This document shows positions 9,801-19,212 of a stretch of DNA of 64,000 nt, piece by piece. The stretch is taken from NCBI RefSeq assembly GCF_010729485.1, contig NZ_AP022609.1:3782001-3846000 (forward strand), given 5' to 3'. Numbering within the stretch: the stretch's first letter is position 1; each line of letters opens with the position of its first letter. The translations under genes and the position numbers were made by a program. The notes beneath the pieces are model-generated. The model searched no databases. It was not told where the DNA came from and worked only from the letters and a program-made list of their open reading frames with translations. Source of the DNA: Mycolicibacter hiberniae. Its GTDB lineage: Bacteria > Actinomycetota > Actinomycetes > Mycobacteriales > Mycobacteriaceae.

Positions 9801-9915
9801 GCAGCACCGCGACAGGATGACGCTGCGCCATATCGGTCAGCGACGGCGCGAACAGCGGCAGCAGCACGACCAACAGCGCCCAGAAGCCGATCACCGGCCA
9901 CGGACGCCGCACCAC
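6895..9915 (-). CDS. mmpL10: MmpL10-like RND lipid transporter
   Basis: 1006 residues from GTG 9915. RND architecture: TM1, a large periplasmic loop, a TM2-TM6 bundle with [23 protein letters not shown] (GxxxDY proton-relay type) and a second repeat with [16 protein letters not shown], then a short cytosolic tail. The sequence closely follows MmpL10 (Rv1183) as I recall it; in TPP producers it moves diacyltrehalose across the inner membrane. The start is uncertain: the frame stays open upstream with residues IFSRLGDF, and a GGAGG site at 9947-9951 is ideally placed for an ATC codon at 9937-9939, while GTG 9915 has no ribosome site. Minus-strand order is pks, papA3, mmpL10. Confidence 0.93.
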   Translation of the reverse strand: MVRRPWPVIGFWALLVVLLPLFAPSLTDMAQRHPVAVLPADAPSVSASAEISAAFDEDGSENVLTVLLSDEQGLSPADEEVYRTLVDRLRLDTEHVVMLQDLHTTPALREVLASSDGQAWILPVGLAGDLGTPESYAAYLRVADIVKQTVAGSTLTADVTGPAATVADLTDAGARDRLAIESAIAVLLLIILAVIYRNPVTMVLPLITIGASLVTAQAVVAAVSLGTGMAVSNQAIVLLSALIAGVGTDYVVFLVSRYHDYVRMGVGTAEDNQQAVRRALTSIGKVIAASAATVAVTLLGMGFAKLGVFATTGPVLAIGIAVAFLAAITLLPAILVVAGPRGWVAPRPERAARLWRRTGVRIVRRPKAYLTGSLALLLALAGGAGLIRFNYDDRKQLPDSVDSSVGYAALDRHFPVNQTIPEYLLVQSPHDLRTPWALADMEQMAYRISQIPGIAAVRGVTRPRGESLEEARATYQAGEVGDQLGDAAGLIAGRDADLNRLSTGARKLANGLGDLHAQVSQSIASVRSLVDALAYLQNQFGGNKTFGEIDQAARLVNSIRALGDALQMSFGGLASSFDWVDPVTESLDASPTCDANPICGTARAEFHKLQNARAAGTLDEISSLFRQLQSAQPSQTVSSAVNGLSRSLQSAAQSLHALGFDNPRRVQRKIIEMQNGTNDLAVAGRQVADGVQLLVDQTKELGLGLDTASAFLMTMGHDASQPSMAGFNVPQQVLATEDFKKLAHTFVSADGHSVRYFIQTDEDPFSTKAMDQVNAILATAQAAQPNTILADASISISGYPVTLRDIRDYYERDIRLIVVLTTLVVLLILTALLRAVVAPIYLVGSVIISYLSAIGLGVLVFQVMLGQQLHWSVPGLAFVVLVAVGADYNMLLASRLREESPLGVRTSVIRTVGSTGAVITAAGLIFASAMFGLLFASVGAVVQGGFVIGAGILVDTFVVRSITVPAAAALLGRANWWPARPWLQPRPDAPKRAAAGGRAIETVTDD

Positions 9916-9990
9916 GAAGTCGCCTAGCCGGCTGAAGATGTGTTCACCTCCGGCTGCTGGGCGTGCATGTCACAGCGGATGGGGCTGGGC

Positions 9991-11406
9991 TCATGCGACC
10001 TGTTCCCCGTGGCCCTGATCGGCAACCCGCTCGAACACCGACGTCAACAACGCCAGGTAGCGCGCCACCGATTCGTGGGCCTCCGGGTTGTCGGGGAAAA
10101 CCGCGGTGACCGCAGTCTCCTCCCCCACCCGGATCACGTAGAGCGACATCTGATATGAGTACCGGCCGTCGCTGTAGACCCCGATGTTCAGGTCGTCCAG
10201 TCCCGCGGCGATCAGCGCCGACAACGGGGCGGCCCCGGCGTCGAGGAAATTGATGACGGGAAAATTCGGTGGTGGTTTGCCCAAGCTGGGTACCAACTCG
10301 CGCACCCGCTGGTAGGGCACGTCTGCCAGGGTTCTGCCCGAATCGAAGGAGATCTGCGCGGCATTGGCGGCGTCGGCGAATGAGGACTCGCCGATGGGAA
10401 CCGTGATCGGGATCAGGCCGGTGAACCAGCCCAGCGTGAGGTCATCCTCCGGGGACCTGCGGGTGTCGCGCGGGGTGAGTCCGTAGAAGGTGGCCTCCCC
10501 GGTCAATTCGCGATGAGCCAGGGCGCAGCACGCCAGGACCCCACCGATGAAGCGGGTGTTCGCGTCGGTGCAGGCGGACTCGAAATCGATGGTCTGCTGT
10601 TCATCGAGCATGGTGACGGTGACCATGGCCGCGTCGCACGGCTGTGCGGGGTCGCCGAGCGGCAACGGGAAACCCGGCAGGCTGTGGTCGTTGTGCTCGG
10701 CGAAGGTGCGCCAGGCCCGGATCTCGGGCGACTCCTGGGTGAGCGCAGAGGTGAACTGGTGCTGACGGATGCAGAACTCGCTGTAATTTCCCGCAGGGGG
10801 CAGCTCGAGCGGCGCTCCGCCGACCACCAGCGCGTTGTACATGAAGTAGAGCTCCATCAACGTCACCCCGGCGACCGCGGCGTCCACATGCACGTGATCG
10901 ATGCTGGCGAAGAACGTGAAGTGGCTCTTGCCCTGAATGATCCCGAACCGGAAGCAGTCCCACTGTAAGGGATCCGGCGTCTCCGTCAACAGCGCGCGTA
11001 CCTGCGGCAACGCCAGTTCGCCGTGATCGACCGGGACGAACTCGATATCGGACGGGTCGTCCATGACGTGACGAATGAGGCGTCCGTCCTCGGCATGCTC
11101 GAACCAGCTGCGGTAGGTCTCGTGCCGCCGTACATGTGCATTGATGATGTAGCCGATGGCCCGTCGATCGCAGCGGCCCGCCATGTCACAGCTGAGCACC
11201 ATCAGGCGCGAGTAGTCGAGTCCGACGGCAGTCTGGTCGATGTAGCCGCGAATGTGTTGTTCCTGCATGTAACTGGCCGGCACGGCGTTCACCGGCGCCC
11301 GTCGCGCTGCGGCCAGCGCAGCAGCCGACGGCTGCCACACCACGGTGGGACCGGCCTCGGGTTCCCAGTCCGCCAACGTCCCCAACGCCAATGGCCCTAC
11401 CCGCAA
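9991..11406 (-). CDS. papA3: PapA3-like acyltransferase
   Basis: 471 residues. Polyketide-associated acyltransferase of the condensation-like fold. Catalytic HxxxD is present as HVHVD in SIDHVHVDAA (about residues 168-172). PapA3 proteins acylate trehalose to make diacyltrehalose in DAT/PAT and TPP pathways. I place the start at TTG 11404-11406 (LRVGPLALGTL), because AGAGGAG lies 6 bases upstream and family proteins begin with this stretch; a GTG/ATG-class start further upstream (to 11436) is open but lacks support. 69 bases after pks, 75 before mmpL10. Confidence 0.9.
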   Translation of the reverse strand: MRVGPLALGTLADWEPEAGPTVVWQPSAAALAAARRAPVNAVPASYMQEQHIRGYIDQTAVGLDYSRLMVLSCDMAGRCDRRAIGYIINAHVRRHETYRSWFEHAEDGRLIRHVMDDPSDIEFVPVDHGELALPQVRALLTETPDPLQWDCFRFGIIQGKSHFTFFASIDHVHVDAAVAGVTLMELYFMYNALVVGGAPLELPPAGNYSEFCIRQHQFTSALTQESPEIRAWRTFAEHNDHSLPGFPLPLGDPAQPCDAAMVTVTMLDEQQTIDFESACTDANTRFIGGVLACCALAHRELTGEATFYGLTPRDTRRSPEDDLTLGWFTGLIPITVPIGESSFADAANAAQISFDSGRTLADVPYQRVRELVPSLGKPPPNFPVINFLDAGAAPLSALIAAGLDDLNIGVYSDGRYSYQMSLYVIRVGEETAVTAVFPDNPEAHESVARYLALLTSVFERVADQGHGEQVA

Positions 11407-11475
11407 CGTCTGCTCCTCTTCTCGGGCGAACAACACTCCGGCCGGCAGCTCGAGACAGCTGCCGGCCGACTCAAA

Positions 11476-14400
11476 CTACCCACCACCGGGCGAGTCCGCA
11501 GGTTCTACCCGAGCGGCCAGTTGGTCGCACACATGCTGGGACACGCCGCGCACCGTGGTGAGCTGGGCAGGACCGACCCGGACCCCGGTCTCCGTTTCGA
11601 TCCGGGTACGAAACTCCAAGCTGGCCAACGAATCCAGGCCATATTCGGGCAGCGGCCGGTCCGGGTCAACGGTACGGCGCAGCAGCAGACTGATCTGGTC
11701 GGAGATCAGGCGCAGGATGGTGCCCAACCACTCCTCGCGCGGGATCTCCTTCAGTTCGGCGAGGAACCTCTGCGCGTCGGGACTGCTTCGGCGCACCGGC
11801 CGGAACGCTTCGGCAAACGGGCTGCGGTGCGCCAGCGCCGCCAACCACGGGGCACGGGTGATCGGGGCGTAGCCGGCATAGGCGCGGCCATAGCTCAGTA
11901 CCGCGTCGAAGGCGCGGGCGGCTTCGGGGCAAGTGATCGCAGCGTGCACGCCGTCGTCGGAGTCGGCGCAGCTGCCGGTGTCGGTGTCGGCCCACGGCCC
12001 CCAGCCGATCACGGTGGCCGGCAAGCCCTGGGCCTGGCGCCAGCGTCCGAACGCGTCCAACCAACTGTCGGCTGCCGCGGCGGCGCCCTGGCCCGGCGAC
12101 CCGATCAGCGCCGAAGTCGAGGAGAACGCGCAGAACCAGTCCAACGGTTGCGCGGCTTCCTGCAACGACTGGTGCAGGTTCCACGCGCCGTGGACCTTCG
12201 GCGACCAGCTGTGGTCAACGAGGTGATCGGTGATCTCGGTCAACGGCGCTTCGCCCACTGCGGCGACTGCATGCAGTACGCCGCGCACCGGTAGACCGGA
12301 CGCCGTCGCCGCCGCCACCAGCCGGTCCGCCGTCTGCGGCTCCGCGATGTCACCGCATTCCACCTGAATATCGGCGCCCAGTGCGCGCAACCGATCGATA
12401 GCCTGTTGCGCTTGGCTGTCCGGTGCAGACTCGCCGTTGAGCACGATGCGGCCACAACCCGCTGCGGCCATCTCAGCAGCCAAGTACAACCCGGGTCCGC
12501 CGGTGCCACCGGTGACGATGTAGGAGCCATCGGCCCGGTAAAGCCGGGCCTGCGCCGGTGGTATCACCGCCACGGTGCTGCCGGCCGGCGGCGCGTCCAG
12601 CAAAACTGTTGCCGCGCAGTCGTCCCCGTCAGCCAGGCGCAGGACTTCGGCCGCATCCAGCAAGGGGTGGTGCGTGGTCTGCGGCTGCGGCAGTCTGCCG
12701 TCGGCCGCATTCCGGTAGACGGTGCACAGCAATCGCTGGACCGTTTCGGGATGGCTGTGCGCCAGCAGCGCCATGTCGACCACGTGCAACGACAGGTTGC
12801 GGCGGAAGGGGAACAGGCCAAGCCGGGTGTCGCCGTAGACGTCGCGCCTGCCCAGCTCGATGAACCGGCCGCCGAAGCTCAGCAGTTCGATTCCGGCGCG
12901 TTGCGCCACGCCGGACAGGGAGTTGAGCACCACGTCGACACCGTAGCCATCCGTGTCGTGGCGTATCCGATCGGCGAACTCCAGATTGCTGGAGTCATAT
13001 ACGTGTTCGATACCCATGTCGCGCAACAGTTCTCGTCGCTGCGGGCTGTCTGCGGTGGCGAAGACCTGGCACCCTGCCGCTCGTGCGATTGCGATTGCGG
13101 CCCGACCGACGCCGCTGGTTGCGCGATGGATCAGCACCTTGTCGTCTGATGTGACGCGCGCCAGGTGGTGCAGCCCGTACCAGGCGGTGGCGTATGCGGT
13201 CGGCCAGGCGGCGGCTTCAGTCAGCGGCAGTTCCGCCGGCAGGGTGGCCACCAGCCGGGCATCGCAGGTGATGAACGTTGCCCAGCAGCCGTCGGGAGAA
13301 ATCCCGGCGACATGGTCGCCCACGCGGTGGCCGGTGACATCAGGGCCGACTGCCGTCACCACGCCCGCGAAGTCCGGGCCCAGTTGCTGCAGGCCCGGCT
13401 CGACGGGAGACGCCTGCGCCCAATCGACTCCGGCGACCCTCACCGCGACCTCGATCTGACCGCTGCCCGGCGCAATCCGCGGATGGGCCACCGGTTCCCA
13501 CGTTTCGGGCTCGGTCGAGTCGCTGCGCTGCAGGCGCAGGCAGTCGTGGCCGTGTTCGACCACGGTCGTCCGCCGATCGGCTGGGCCAAGCGGGCCGGGA
13601 CGCAGCCGCGCGGTGTACCAGTCGCCGTCGCGCCAAGCGGTCTCGTCCTCCTCTGACCCGCTGCGAAGTTGCGCCGCGAGGTGGGCGGCCAATGCCCCGT
13701 CCTGCTCGGCGGCGCTGCCGTCTACGTCGATCTGGGTGACCTTCAGGTGCGGATACTCCGAGTCGACAACCCGGATCAGTCCACGCAGGCCGGCCTGTTC
13801 CAGGTTGGGCCGATCCCCCGGTCGCACCGCGGCGGCGTCTCTGGTGACCACATACAGCCGCGGTGACTCGCCGGGCAGCGCCACCATCTGCCTCACGACG
13901 TCCAGCAGGTAAGCCACGAGGTCCCGGCCGCGCTGCGGGGGGTGGGAACCGTTGAGCGCCGGCGGGGTGACCACAACGACTCCGGTTCGGCCATTGAGCA
14001 CCTCGTCGATGCCGTCTGCCCCATGCCCGCGACCCATCGGCGTCGACACGGTGACGGATTGCGTCCCTTCGCCGTTGAGCACCCTGCCGAGGCGACCGGT
14101 CAGGGCATCTGGGGCATCGGCCGTGCTCAACAACAGCCAGCTTCCCGCGTCGGTCGACGCTGCAACCGGTTGATCGCGGCGCTCCCACTCGATGGTCAGC
14201 AGGCGCTCGTCAAGGGTGCGCTGCGCGGACTCGCTCTGCGAGCGGCCGGCCGCGAATTGCAGACCTTCGACGGTGAGCAACACATTGCCCGAACCGTCCA
14301 TCAATTCCAGATCGGCCTCGCAGGCATCGGCTCGCACAGCCGTCACTGTGCTCAGGCAGTACCGCACCTCGCGGATCAGATGATGGCGACGGAGCCGGTG

Positions 14401-17400
14401 CACGCCAACCGGCCGCAGCAGTCCCCCATCGCCGGCGCGCGGGATATCGGGCCGCATGGCAGCAGCCATGATGCACGCTTCGAGGAGGGCCGGATGAATT
14501 TCATAGAGCCCCTGCTGAGAGCGGGTCGGCCCCGGCAGCGCGACCTCGGCCAACGCCGTGGCACCGATGGTGTGCCGGCTGTCGCCGACATGAACCACGG
14601 CCAGACCTGCGAATGCCGGGCCGTATTGAATTCCGTCGCGGTCGGCGGCTTTTCGCAGATCATCGCCGTCGAGGCGGGTCTGGTGTGCGGCCAGCAACGC
14701 GGCGATGTCGCGGACCGACGGTTGCGGGACATCCGGTGGAGCCGCCAACACCGCCGTCGCACAGTCAACGCGGTCGCGCCCCTGATGGGTGTGCACCCCG
14801 AAGTCGAGGACCCCGGGCGCCACCACCGCGGCCCCCGAGGACACCGATGTCCAGTCGTCGAGGGACAGCATCTGCTCGAATCGCAGGTCACGAACCTCGG
14901 CTGATTCGCCCAGGCTGGTTCGGGCGGCGGCCAAAGCCATCTCGCAGTAGGCGGCCCCGGGCAGGACGGCCATGTTGTGAACCCGGTGATCGTCGAGCCA
15001 CGGGTGCCCCACAAGCCCGACGTCGCCCTGCCAGACGTGGCGTTCGGGTTCCTCCAATAGGTGTACGTGCGCTCCCAACAACGGGTGTACAGCCCTGATC
15101 GCGGCACCGCGCGGAGCGGTGTCGGCGTCCTCCCGGCTGAATATCAGCTCGCGGTGGTTCCAGCTCGGCAGCGGCGCTTCCACCAGCTTCCCCGACGGGT
15201 AATGCGCAGCGAAGTCCACTGCGGCTCCGGCGCTGTGCAGGTCGGCGACGAACCCACGCAATCCGTTGCAGGACTGGCGCTCTGGTGGGATGGCAACCAG
15301 CGCGGCGATCGCGACGTCGAGGCTGCCGGCATTCTGCTCGAGAACCGCGGCCAGCCTCGGGTGCGACGCCAGCTCTCCGAACACCCGGTAGCCGTCCTTG
15401 ATCGCCGCCTGCGCGGCTGCTGCGAATCGCGCCATGTAACGCAGGTTGTCCGCCCAGTACTGGCCGTCGAATGCCGGCCGGTCCCGTGGCGACCACAGTG
15501 TTGCGGAGTAGTAAGGGATCTCGGGCTCTGTCGGCTTCACGTCGGCGAGGGCTTGAGCCAGCTCATCGAGGACCGGTTCGACCTGTGACGTGTGCGCGGC
15601 GACCGCGACGGCCACCTCGCGCGCCGGAACTCCCTGTTGCTGCCAGGCGGCCACCAGCTCGCGAACGGTCTGCCCGTCCCCGCCGATGGTTGTCGACACC
15701 GGCGACTCCACCACGGCGAGCACCGCGTCGGAGATGTCACGAATGGAGAGCTCCGACAGTACTTGCTGCGCAGGCAGTTCCACGTTGGCCATGGCGCCGC
15801 TGCCCACGATCCGCGCCAGCAACCGGGACCGGCGACAGGCGACGCGGAGCCCGTCCTCCAGGGTCAGCCCGCCGGCTACGACGGCCGCCGCCGTCTCCCC
15901 GAGCGAATGCCCGATGACGGCGCCCGGCCGAACCCCATGGGCCTTCATGGCTTCGGCCAGGGCGACCTGGATGGCGAAGTTCGTCGGCTGCACTCGTTCG
16001 ACTTCGGTCGGCGGCACCGCGGCAGCGATGGTCTCGGCCAGTGAGAAGCCGGACTCTTCGGCGACGACCGGCTCCATCTTCGCGATCGCGGCGGCGAACG
16101 CCGGTTCTTCGGCGAGCAACGCCGCCATTGGCGTCCACGGGGGAGCTTGTTCGGAAAACACCCATACCGGCCCGCGGCCATCCGGTCCGATGGCAGGCGG
16201 GTAGGCCAGGTCATTGTCGGCGATCTCGCGCAGCGCCTCGCCGAGTTCGACGAAGTTGCTCGCCGCCACTGCCGTTCGGACCGGCCGGTGTGACCGCCGC
16301 CGCGCCAGTGTGTAGCCGAGATCGGCGGGACTCATCGCGGTGCCGTGTTCGTCTACCCAGTCCGCCAGCCGGGCAGATGTCGCACGCAGCTGGTCTGCGG
16401 AGGTCGCCGATATCGGGAAAAGCAGCGGCGCTTGCCCGCCGACTTCTGTCGCCGATTCCGTTGCCGCATCCGGTAACGCCGGCACCGGCGGTTGCTCGAC
16501 GATGACGTGCACGTTGGTGCCCGACAGGCCATGCGCAGAAACCGCGGCCCGACGCGGATGGCCCGCCTTGGTCGGCCACGTCATATTCTCCCGCGGCACA
16601 ACCAGATTGGTCGCCATCCCGGCAAGCTGGTCCGGCAACCGGGTGAAATGCAGATGCTGCGGGACCGTGCCGTTCTGCAGTGCCAGTATTGCCTTCATCA
16701 GGCCCAGCGGTCCGGATGCCGACTGGCAGTGCCCGAAGTTGGTCTTGACCGACCCCAAGAAACAGCGGTCGTCGGTGCCGTAGACCGCGGCCAGTCCGGC
16801 GTATTCGGTCAGATCCGCGGACGGGTTTCCCAGCCCATGCGCTTCAACCAGCTCCACCGTGGCGGCTTCGACGCCGGCAGCGGCCAACGCGGCCTGATAG
16901 ACCTCGACCAGCGCCGGCTTCGACGGCGCCGCGGCCGTTCCCGCGCTGCCGTCCTGATTGGCGGCACTGCCGCGCAGCACCGCCAGGATGCGGTTGTGAT
17001 CGCGTATGGCCTCGGGCAATCGTTTGAGCAGCAAGACCACGCAGCCTTCACCGGCGACGAATCCGTCGGCGGCGGCATCGAAGGCCCGGCATCGGCCGGT
17101 CGGGGACAACATGCCCTGCTGCGAGCCGGCAACCGATCGGCGGGGTTCGAGCATCACCGACACACCGCCTGCCAGGGCGAGCTCGCTTTCGCCGACCTGC
17201 AAACTGCGGCACGCCTGGTGGACCGCCATCAGGCCCGAGGAACACGCCGTGTCCACCGTGACTGCCGGCCCGTGCAGTCCCAGGGCCCGCGACACCCGGG
17301 CGGAGGCGAAGCTGCTGCTGGTCGCGGTGAATCCGTAGGGCCCCTCAGCGGCGCCGCACTCGGCGGACAGCAGTTCGTAGTCGCTGTGCGTCAGCCCCAC

Positions 17401-17796
17401 GAACACGCCGGTCTGCGATCGAGCCAAGGCCGCCGGGTCCACTCCGGCGTGCTCGACGGCCTCCCACGAGGTCTCCAGTAACAGGCGGTGTTGCGGGTCG
17501 ACCGCGATGGCCTCCGGCTCGGTCATGCCGAAGAAGTCGGCGTCAAACGCGCCGATGGTGTCCAGGAAGCCGCCCCAGCGGGATACCGACCGGCCCGGCG
17601 CCCCCGGCTCGGAGCCGTAGTAGGCCTCGACGTCCCACCGGTCGCCGGGTACTTCGTCGATGAAGTCGGCGCCACGCAGTAATGCTTCCCAGAACCGTTG
17701 CGGTGAATCGATGCCGCCGGGAAGCCGGCAGGCCAGCCCGATGACGGCGATCGGCGAGGCGGATGGACTGTTGGGGGATGTGGGAGGGGTAGTCAT
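11476..17796 (-). CDS. Iterative type I polyketide synthase (KS-AT-DH-ER-KR-ACP) of the TPP-type cluster
   Basis: 2106 residues in one uninterrupted frame; single module related to Pks2/Pks3-4. KS (about 15-435): Cys185 in DTACSSG, His320, His356 in KTNFGH. AT (about 540-850): Ser631 in GHSLG, later His in VAAHTSQ. DH (about 900-1180): His937. ER and KR follow; ACP carries DSL with Ser2056. Oddities: KS HGTGT reads HGLGN; the AT opening GQGSQW reads SEQAPPW; DH HxxxG reads HRVHN and the second DH residue, normally Asp in HPALLDA, is Glu (14479-14481); the KR Tyr of QGAYAAAN is Ala (12079-12081) and its Asn is Asp. Either a specialised enzyme or one with an impaired reductive loop. Followed by papA3 and mmpL10. 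Confidence 0.93.
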   Translation of the reverse strand: MTTPPTSPNSPSASPIAVIGLACRLPGGIDSPQRFWEALLRGADFIDEVPGDRWDVEAYYGSEPGAPGRSVSRWGGFLDTIGAFDADFFGMTEPEAIAVDPQHRLLLETSWEAVEHAGVDPAALARSQTGVFVGLTHSDYELLSAECGAAEGPYGFTATSSSFASARVSRALGLHGPAVTVDTACSSGLMAVHQACRSLQVGESELALAGGVSVMLEPRRSVAGSQQGMLSPTGRCRAFDAAADGFVAGEGCVVLLLKRLPEAIRDHNRILAVLRGSAANQDGSAGTAAAPSKPALVEVYQAALAAAGVEAATVELVEAHGLGNPSADLTEYAGLAAVYGTDDRCFLGSVKTNFGHCQSASGPLGLMKAILALQNGTVPQHLHFTRLPDQLAGMATNLVVPRENMTWPTKAGHPRRAAVSAHGLSGTNVHVIVEQPPVPALPDAATESATEVGGQAPLLFPISATSADQLRATSARLADWVDEHGTAMSPADLGYTLARRRSHRPVRTAVAASNFVELGEALREIADNDLAYPPAIGPDGRGPVWVFSEQAPPWTPMAALLAEEPAFAAAIAKMEPVVAEESGFSLAETIAAAVPPTEVERVQPTNFAIQVALAEAMKAHGVRPGAVIGHSLGETAAAVVAGGLTLEDGLRVACRRSRLLARIVGSGAMANVELPAQQVLSELSIRDISDAVLAVVESPVSTTIGGDGQTVRELVAAWQQQGVPAREVAVAVAAHTSQVEPVLDELAQALADVKPTEPEIPYYSATLWSPRDRPAFDGQYWADNLRYMARFAAAAQAAIKDGYRVFGELASHPRLAAVLEQNAGSLDVAIAALVAIPPERQSCNGLRGFVADLHSAGAAVDFAAHYPSGKLVEAPLPSWNHRELIFSREDADTAPRGAAIRAVHPLLGAHVHLLEEPERHVWQGDVGLVGHPWLDDHRVHNMAVLPGAAYCEMALAAARTSLGESAEVRDLRFEQMLSLDDWTSVSSGAAVVAPGVLDFGVHTHQGRDRVDCATAVLAAPPDVPQPSVRDIAALLAAHQTRLDGDDLRKAADRDGIQYGPAFAGLAVVHVGDSRHTIGATALAEVALPGPTRSQQGLYEIHPALLEACIMAAAMRPDIPRAGDGGLLRPVGVHRLRRHHLIREVRYCLSTVTAVRADACEADLELMDGSGNVLLTVEGLQFAAGRSQSESAQRTLDERLLTIEWERRDQPVAASTDAGSWLLLSTADAPDALTGRLGRVLNGEGTQSVTVSTPMGRGHGADGIDEVLNGRTGVVVVTPPALNGSHPPQRGRDLVAYLLDVVRQMVALPGESPRLYVVTRDAAAVRPGDRPNLEQAGLRGLIRVVDSEYPHLKVTQIDVDGSAAEQDGALAAHLAAQLRSGSEEDETAWRDGDWYTARLRPGPLGPADRRTTVVEHGHDCLRLQRSDSTEPETWEPVAHPRIAPGSGQIEVAVRVAGVDWAQASPVEPGLQQLGPDFAGVVTAVGPDVTGHRVGDHVAGISPDGCWATFITCDARLVATLPAELPLTEAAAWPTAYATAWYGLHHLARVTSDDKVLIHRATSGVGRAAIAIARAAGCQVFATADSPQRRELLRDMGIEHVYDSSNLEFADRIRHDTDGYGVDVVLNSLSGVAQRAGIELLSFGGRFIELGRRDVYGDTRLGLFPFRRNLSLHVVDMALLAHSHPETVQRLLCTVYRNAADGRLPQPQTTHHPLLDAAEVLRLADGDDCAATVLLDAPPAGSTVAVIPPAQARLYRADGSYIVTGGTGGPGLYLAAEMAAAGCGRIVLNGESAPDSQAQQAIDRLRALGADIQVECGDIAEPQTADRLVAAATASGLPVRGVLHAVAAVGEAPLTEITDHLVDHSWSPKVHGAWNLHQSLQEAAQPLDWFCAFSSTSALIGSPGQGAAAAADSWLDAFGRWRQAQGLPATVIGWGPWADTDTGSCADSDDGVHAAITCPEAARAFDAVLSYGRAYAGYAPITRAPWLAALAHRSPFAEAFRPVRRSSPDAQRFLAELKEIPREEWLGTILRLISDQISLLLRRTVDPDRPLPEYGLDSLASLEFRTRIETETGVRVGPAQLTTVRGVSQHVCDQLAARVEPADSPGGG

Positions 17797-17812
17797 CGCC
17801 TTCGCGAGGTTA
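17797..17812 (-). promoter_or_regulatory. Candidate pks promoter
   Basis: TAACCT (minus, 17807-17812) is a TANNNT box 10 bases before the pks ATG (17796), giving a near-leaderless transcript. This would let pks-papA3-mmpL10 be transcribed separately from the upstream transporter gene, 92 bases away. No clear -35. Confidence 0.4.
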
Positions 17813-17888
17813 CAGCAAGGTCACGACAAATTGGCGCCTATGTAAACCGCGGTACGGTCAGCGACTCCCGCAGCCACTACTCGAGCCC

Positions 17889-19187
17889 TCACCGACGTTC
17901 CAGTAGTTCACTTTGCGGTGCGGAATCCCGGATGGGCAGCATCGCGATCAACCCGGCGGCCAGCACAACCAGCAGTCCCCCGAGCCCGGCCCGGTCGGCG
18001 CCGAACAGGTCGACGAAGGTGAAGAACAGCGTCGGCGCCAGGAAGGTTGCCGCCCGCCCGGTGGTGGTGTAGAGCCCGAACGACAGTCCCTCCTTACCCG
18101 CGGGGCTCATCCGCAGCAGAAGCGTGCGCGCCGACGACTGGGTCGGGCCGACGAACAGGCTCAGCAAAAGGCCGCACACCCAGAACGTCAGCGGTCCCGA
18201 CAGCGCCAGCAACACCAGCCCGACCACGATCATCGACGCCAGCGAGCCGAGGATCACCGCCTTGGCACCGATGCGTTCGTCGAGCAGGCCGCCGAGCGCC
18301 GCCCCGACGGCGGCCAACGTGCTGGCCGTCACTCCGAACAACAGCACGTTCGCCGCCGAGATGCCGTACACGTTGACGCCCAACACCGCCCCGAAAGCCA
18401 CCACCCCGGTAAGCCCGTCCCGGAACACCGCACTGGCCAACAGGTAGTAGACGATGTTGCGGTCACGGCGCCATTCGCCGACCAGGTCGGCACGAAGCTG
18501 GCGGAATCCTCCCGGCGCGACCTGCGGAACATCGACCGCGGGGCCATCGGTCGATTGCGGCTTCGCCCTCAGCAACGGCAGCGCAAATACCAAGAACCAC
18601 GCCGCGGTCAGCAGCATCGCCGCCCGCACGTTCACCCCATCTGCAGTCGGCAGACCCAACACACCGACGGTCGGCCCCTGCCCGGCGACGAAACCCACGT
18701 AGACCATGAGCAGCAGTGCCACACTGCCGAGATAGCCGGCGGCCAAACCGAAGCCCGAGACTCTGCCCGCGTTCTGCGGGGTGGTGACCAACCGCAATGT
18801 CGCGTTGTAGGGGACGGTGGCCAAGTCACTGGAGGCCGCCGTCACGGCCAACAGCACCAGGCCCGGCCAGAGGTAACTGGGGTCGTTGCGGATCAGACTC
18901 ATCGACGCGGTCAGTCCTGCAACCGTCAGGCTCAGCACGATCAGTGCCCGCCGCCGCCGGCTGGGCTCGGTGATTGCGCTGCCGGTCAGTGGGGCGAGCA
19001 GCGCGACCGCGATCCCGGCAACGGCCATCGCGCGCCCCAGCCAACTGGCCGCCGACGTACCGGCGCTCGCCCCGACCGACGCGGTCAGATAGACCGAGAA
19101 AACGAACGTGATGGTGATTGCGTTCAGGCCGGTGGCTCCGCAGTCCCAGAGCGCCCACGCCAACCAAGGGGGTTTCCGCACGGGCAC
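17889..19187 (-). CDS. MFS transporter, UMF1/Atg22-like
   Basis: 432 residues from GTG 19187, about 12 membrane segments. The opening WLAWALWDCGATGLNAITITFVFSVY and the late stretch with QSSARTLLLRMSP and FGLYTTTGRAATFLAP are typical of the UMF1 (Atg22-like) group of the major facilitator superfamily. Substrate unknown. It lies between the GT87 gene (25 bases upstream) and pks (92 bases downstream), all minus strand, so it could belong either to the ponA/GT87 block or to the lipid cluster. A GTG at 19181, preceded by TAGGGT and 8 bases, is an alternative leaderless start. Confidence 0.85.
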   Translation of the reverse strand: MPVRKPPWLAWALWDCGATGLNAITITFVFSVYLTASVGASAGTSAASWLGRAMAVAGIAVALLAPLTGSAITEPSRRRRALIVLSLTVAGLTASMSLIRNDPSYLWPGLVLLAVTAASSDLATVPYNATLRLVTTPQNAGRVSGFGLAAGYLGSVALLLMVYVGFVAGQGPTVGVLGLPTADGVNVRAAMLLTAAWFLVFALPLLRAKPQSTDGPAVDVPQVAPGGFRQLRADLVGEWRRDRNIVYYLLASAVFRDGLTGVVAFGAVLGVNVYGISAANVLLFGVTASTLAAVGAALGGLLDERIGAKAVILGSLASMIVVGLVLLALSGPLTFWVCGLLLSLFVGPTQSSARTLLLRMSPAGKEGLSFGLYTTTGRAATFLAPTLFFTFVDLFGADRAGLGGLLVVLAAGLIAMLPIRDSAPQSELLERR

Positions 19188-19212
19188 AAACCCTATAGCT
19201 GACGCGCCGCCG

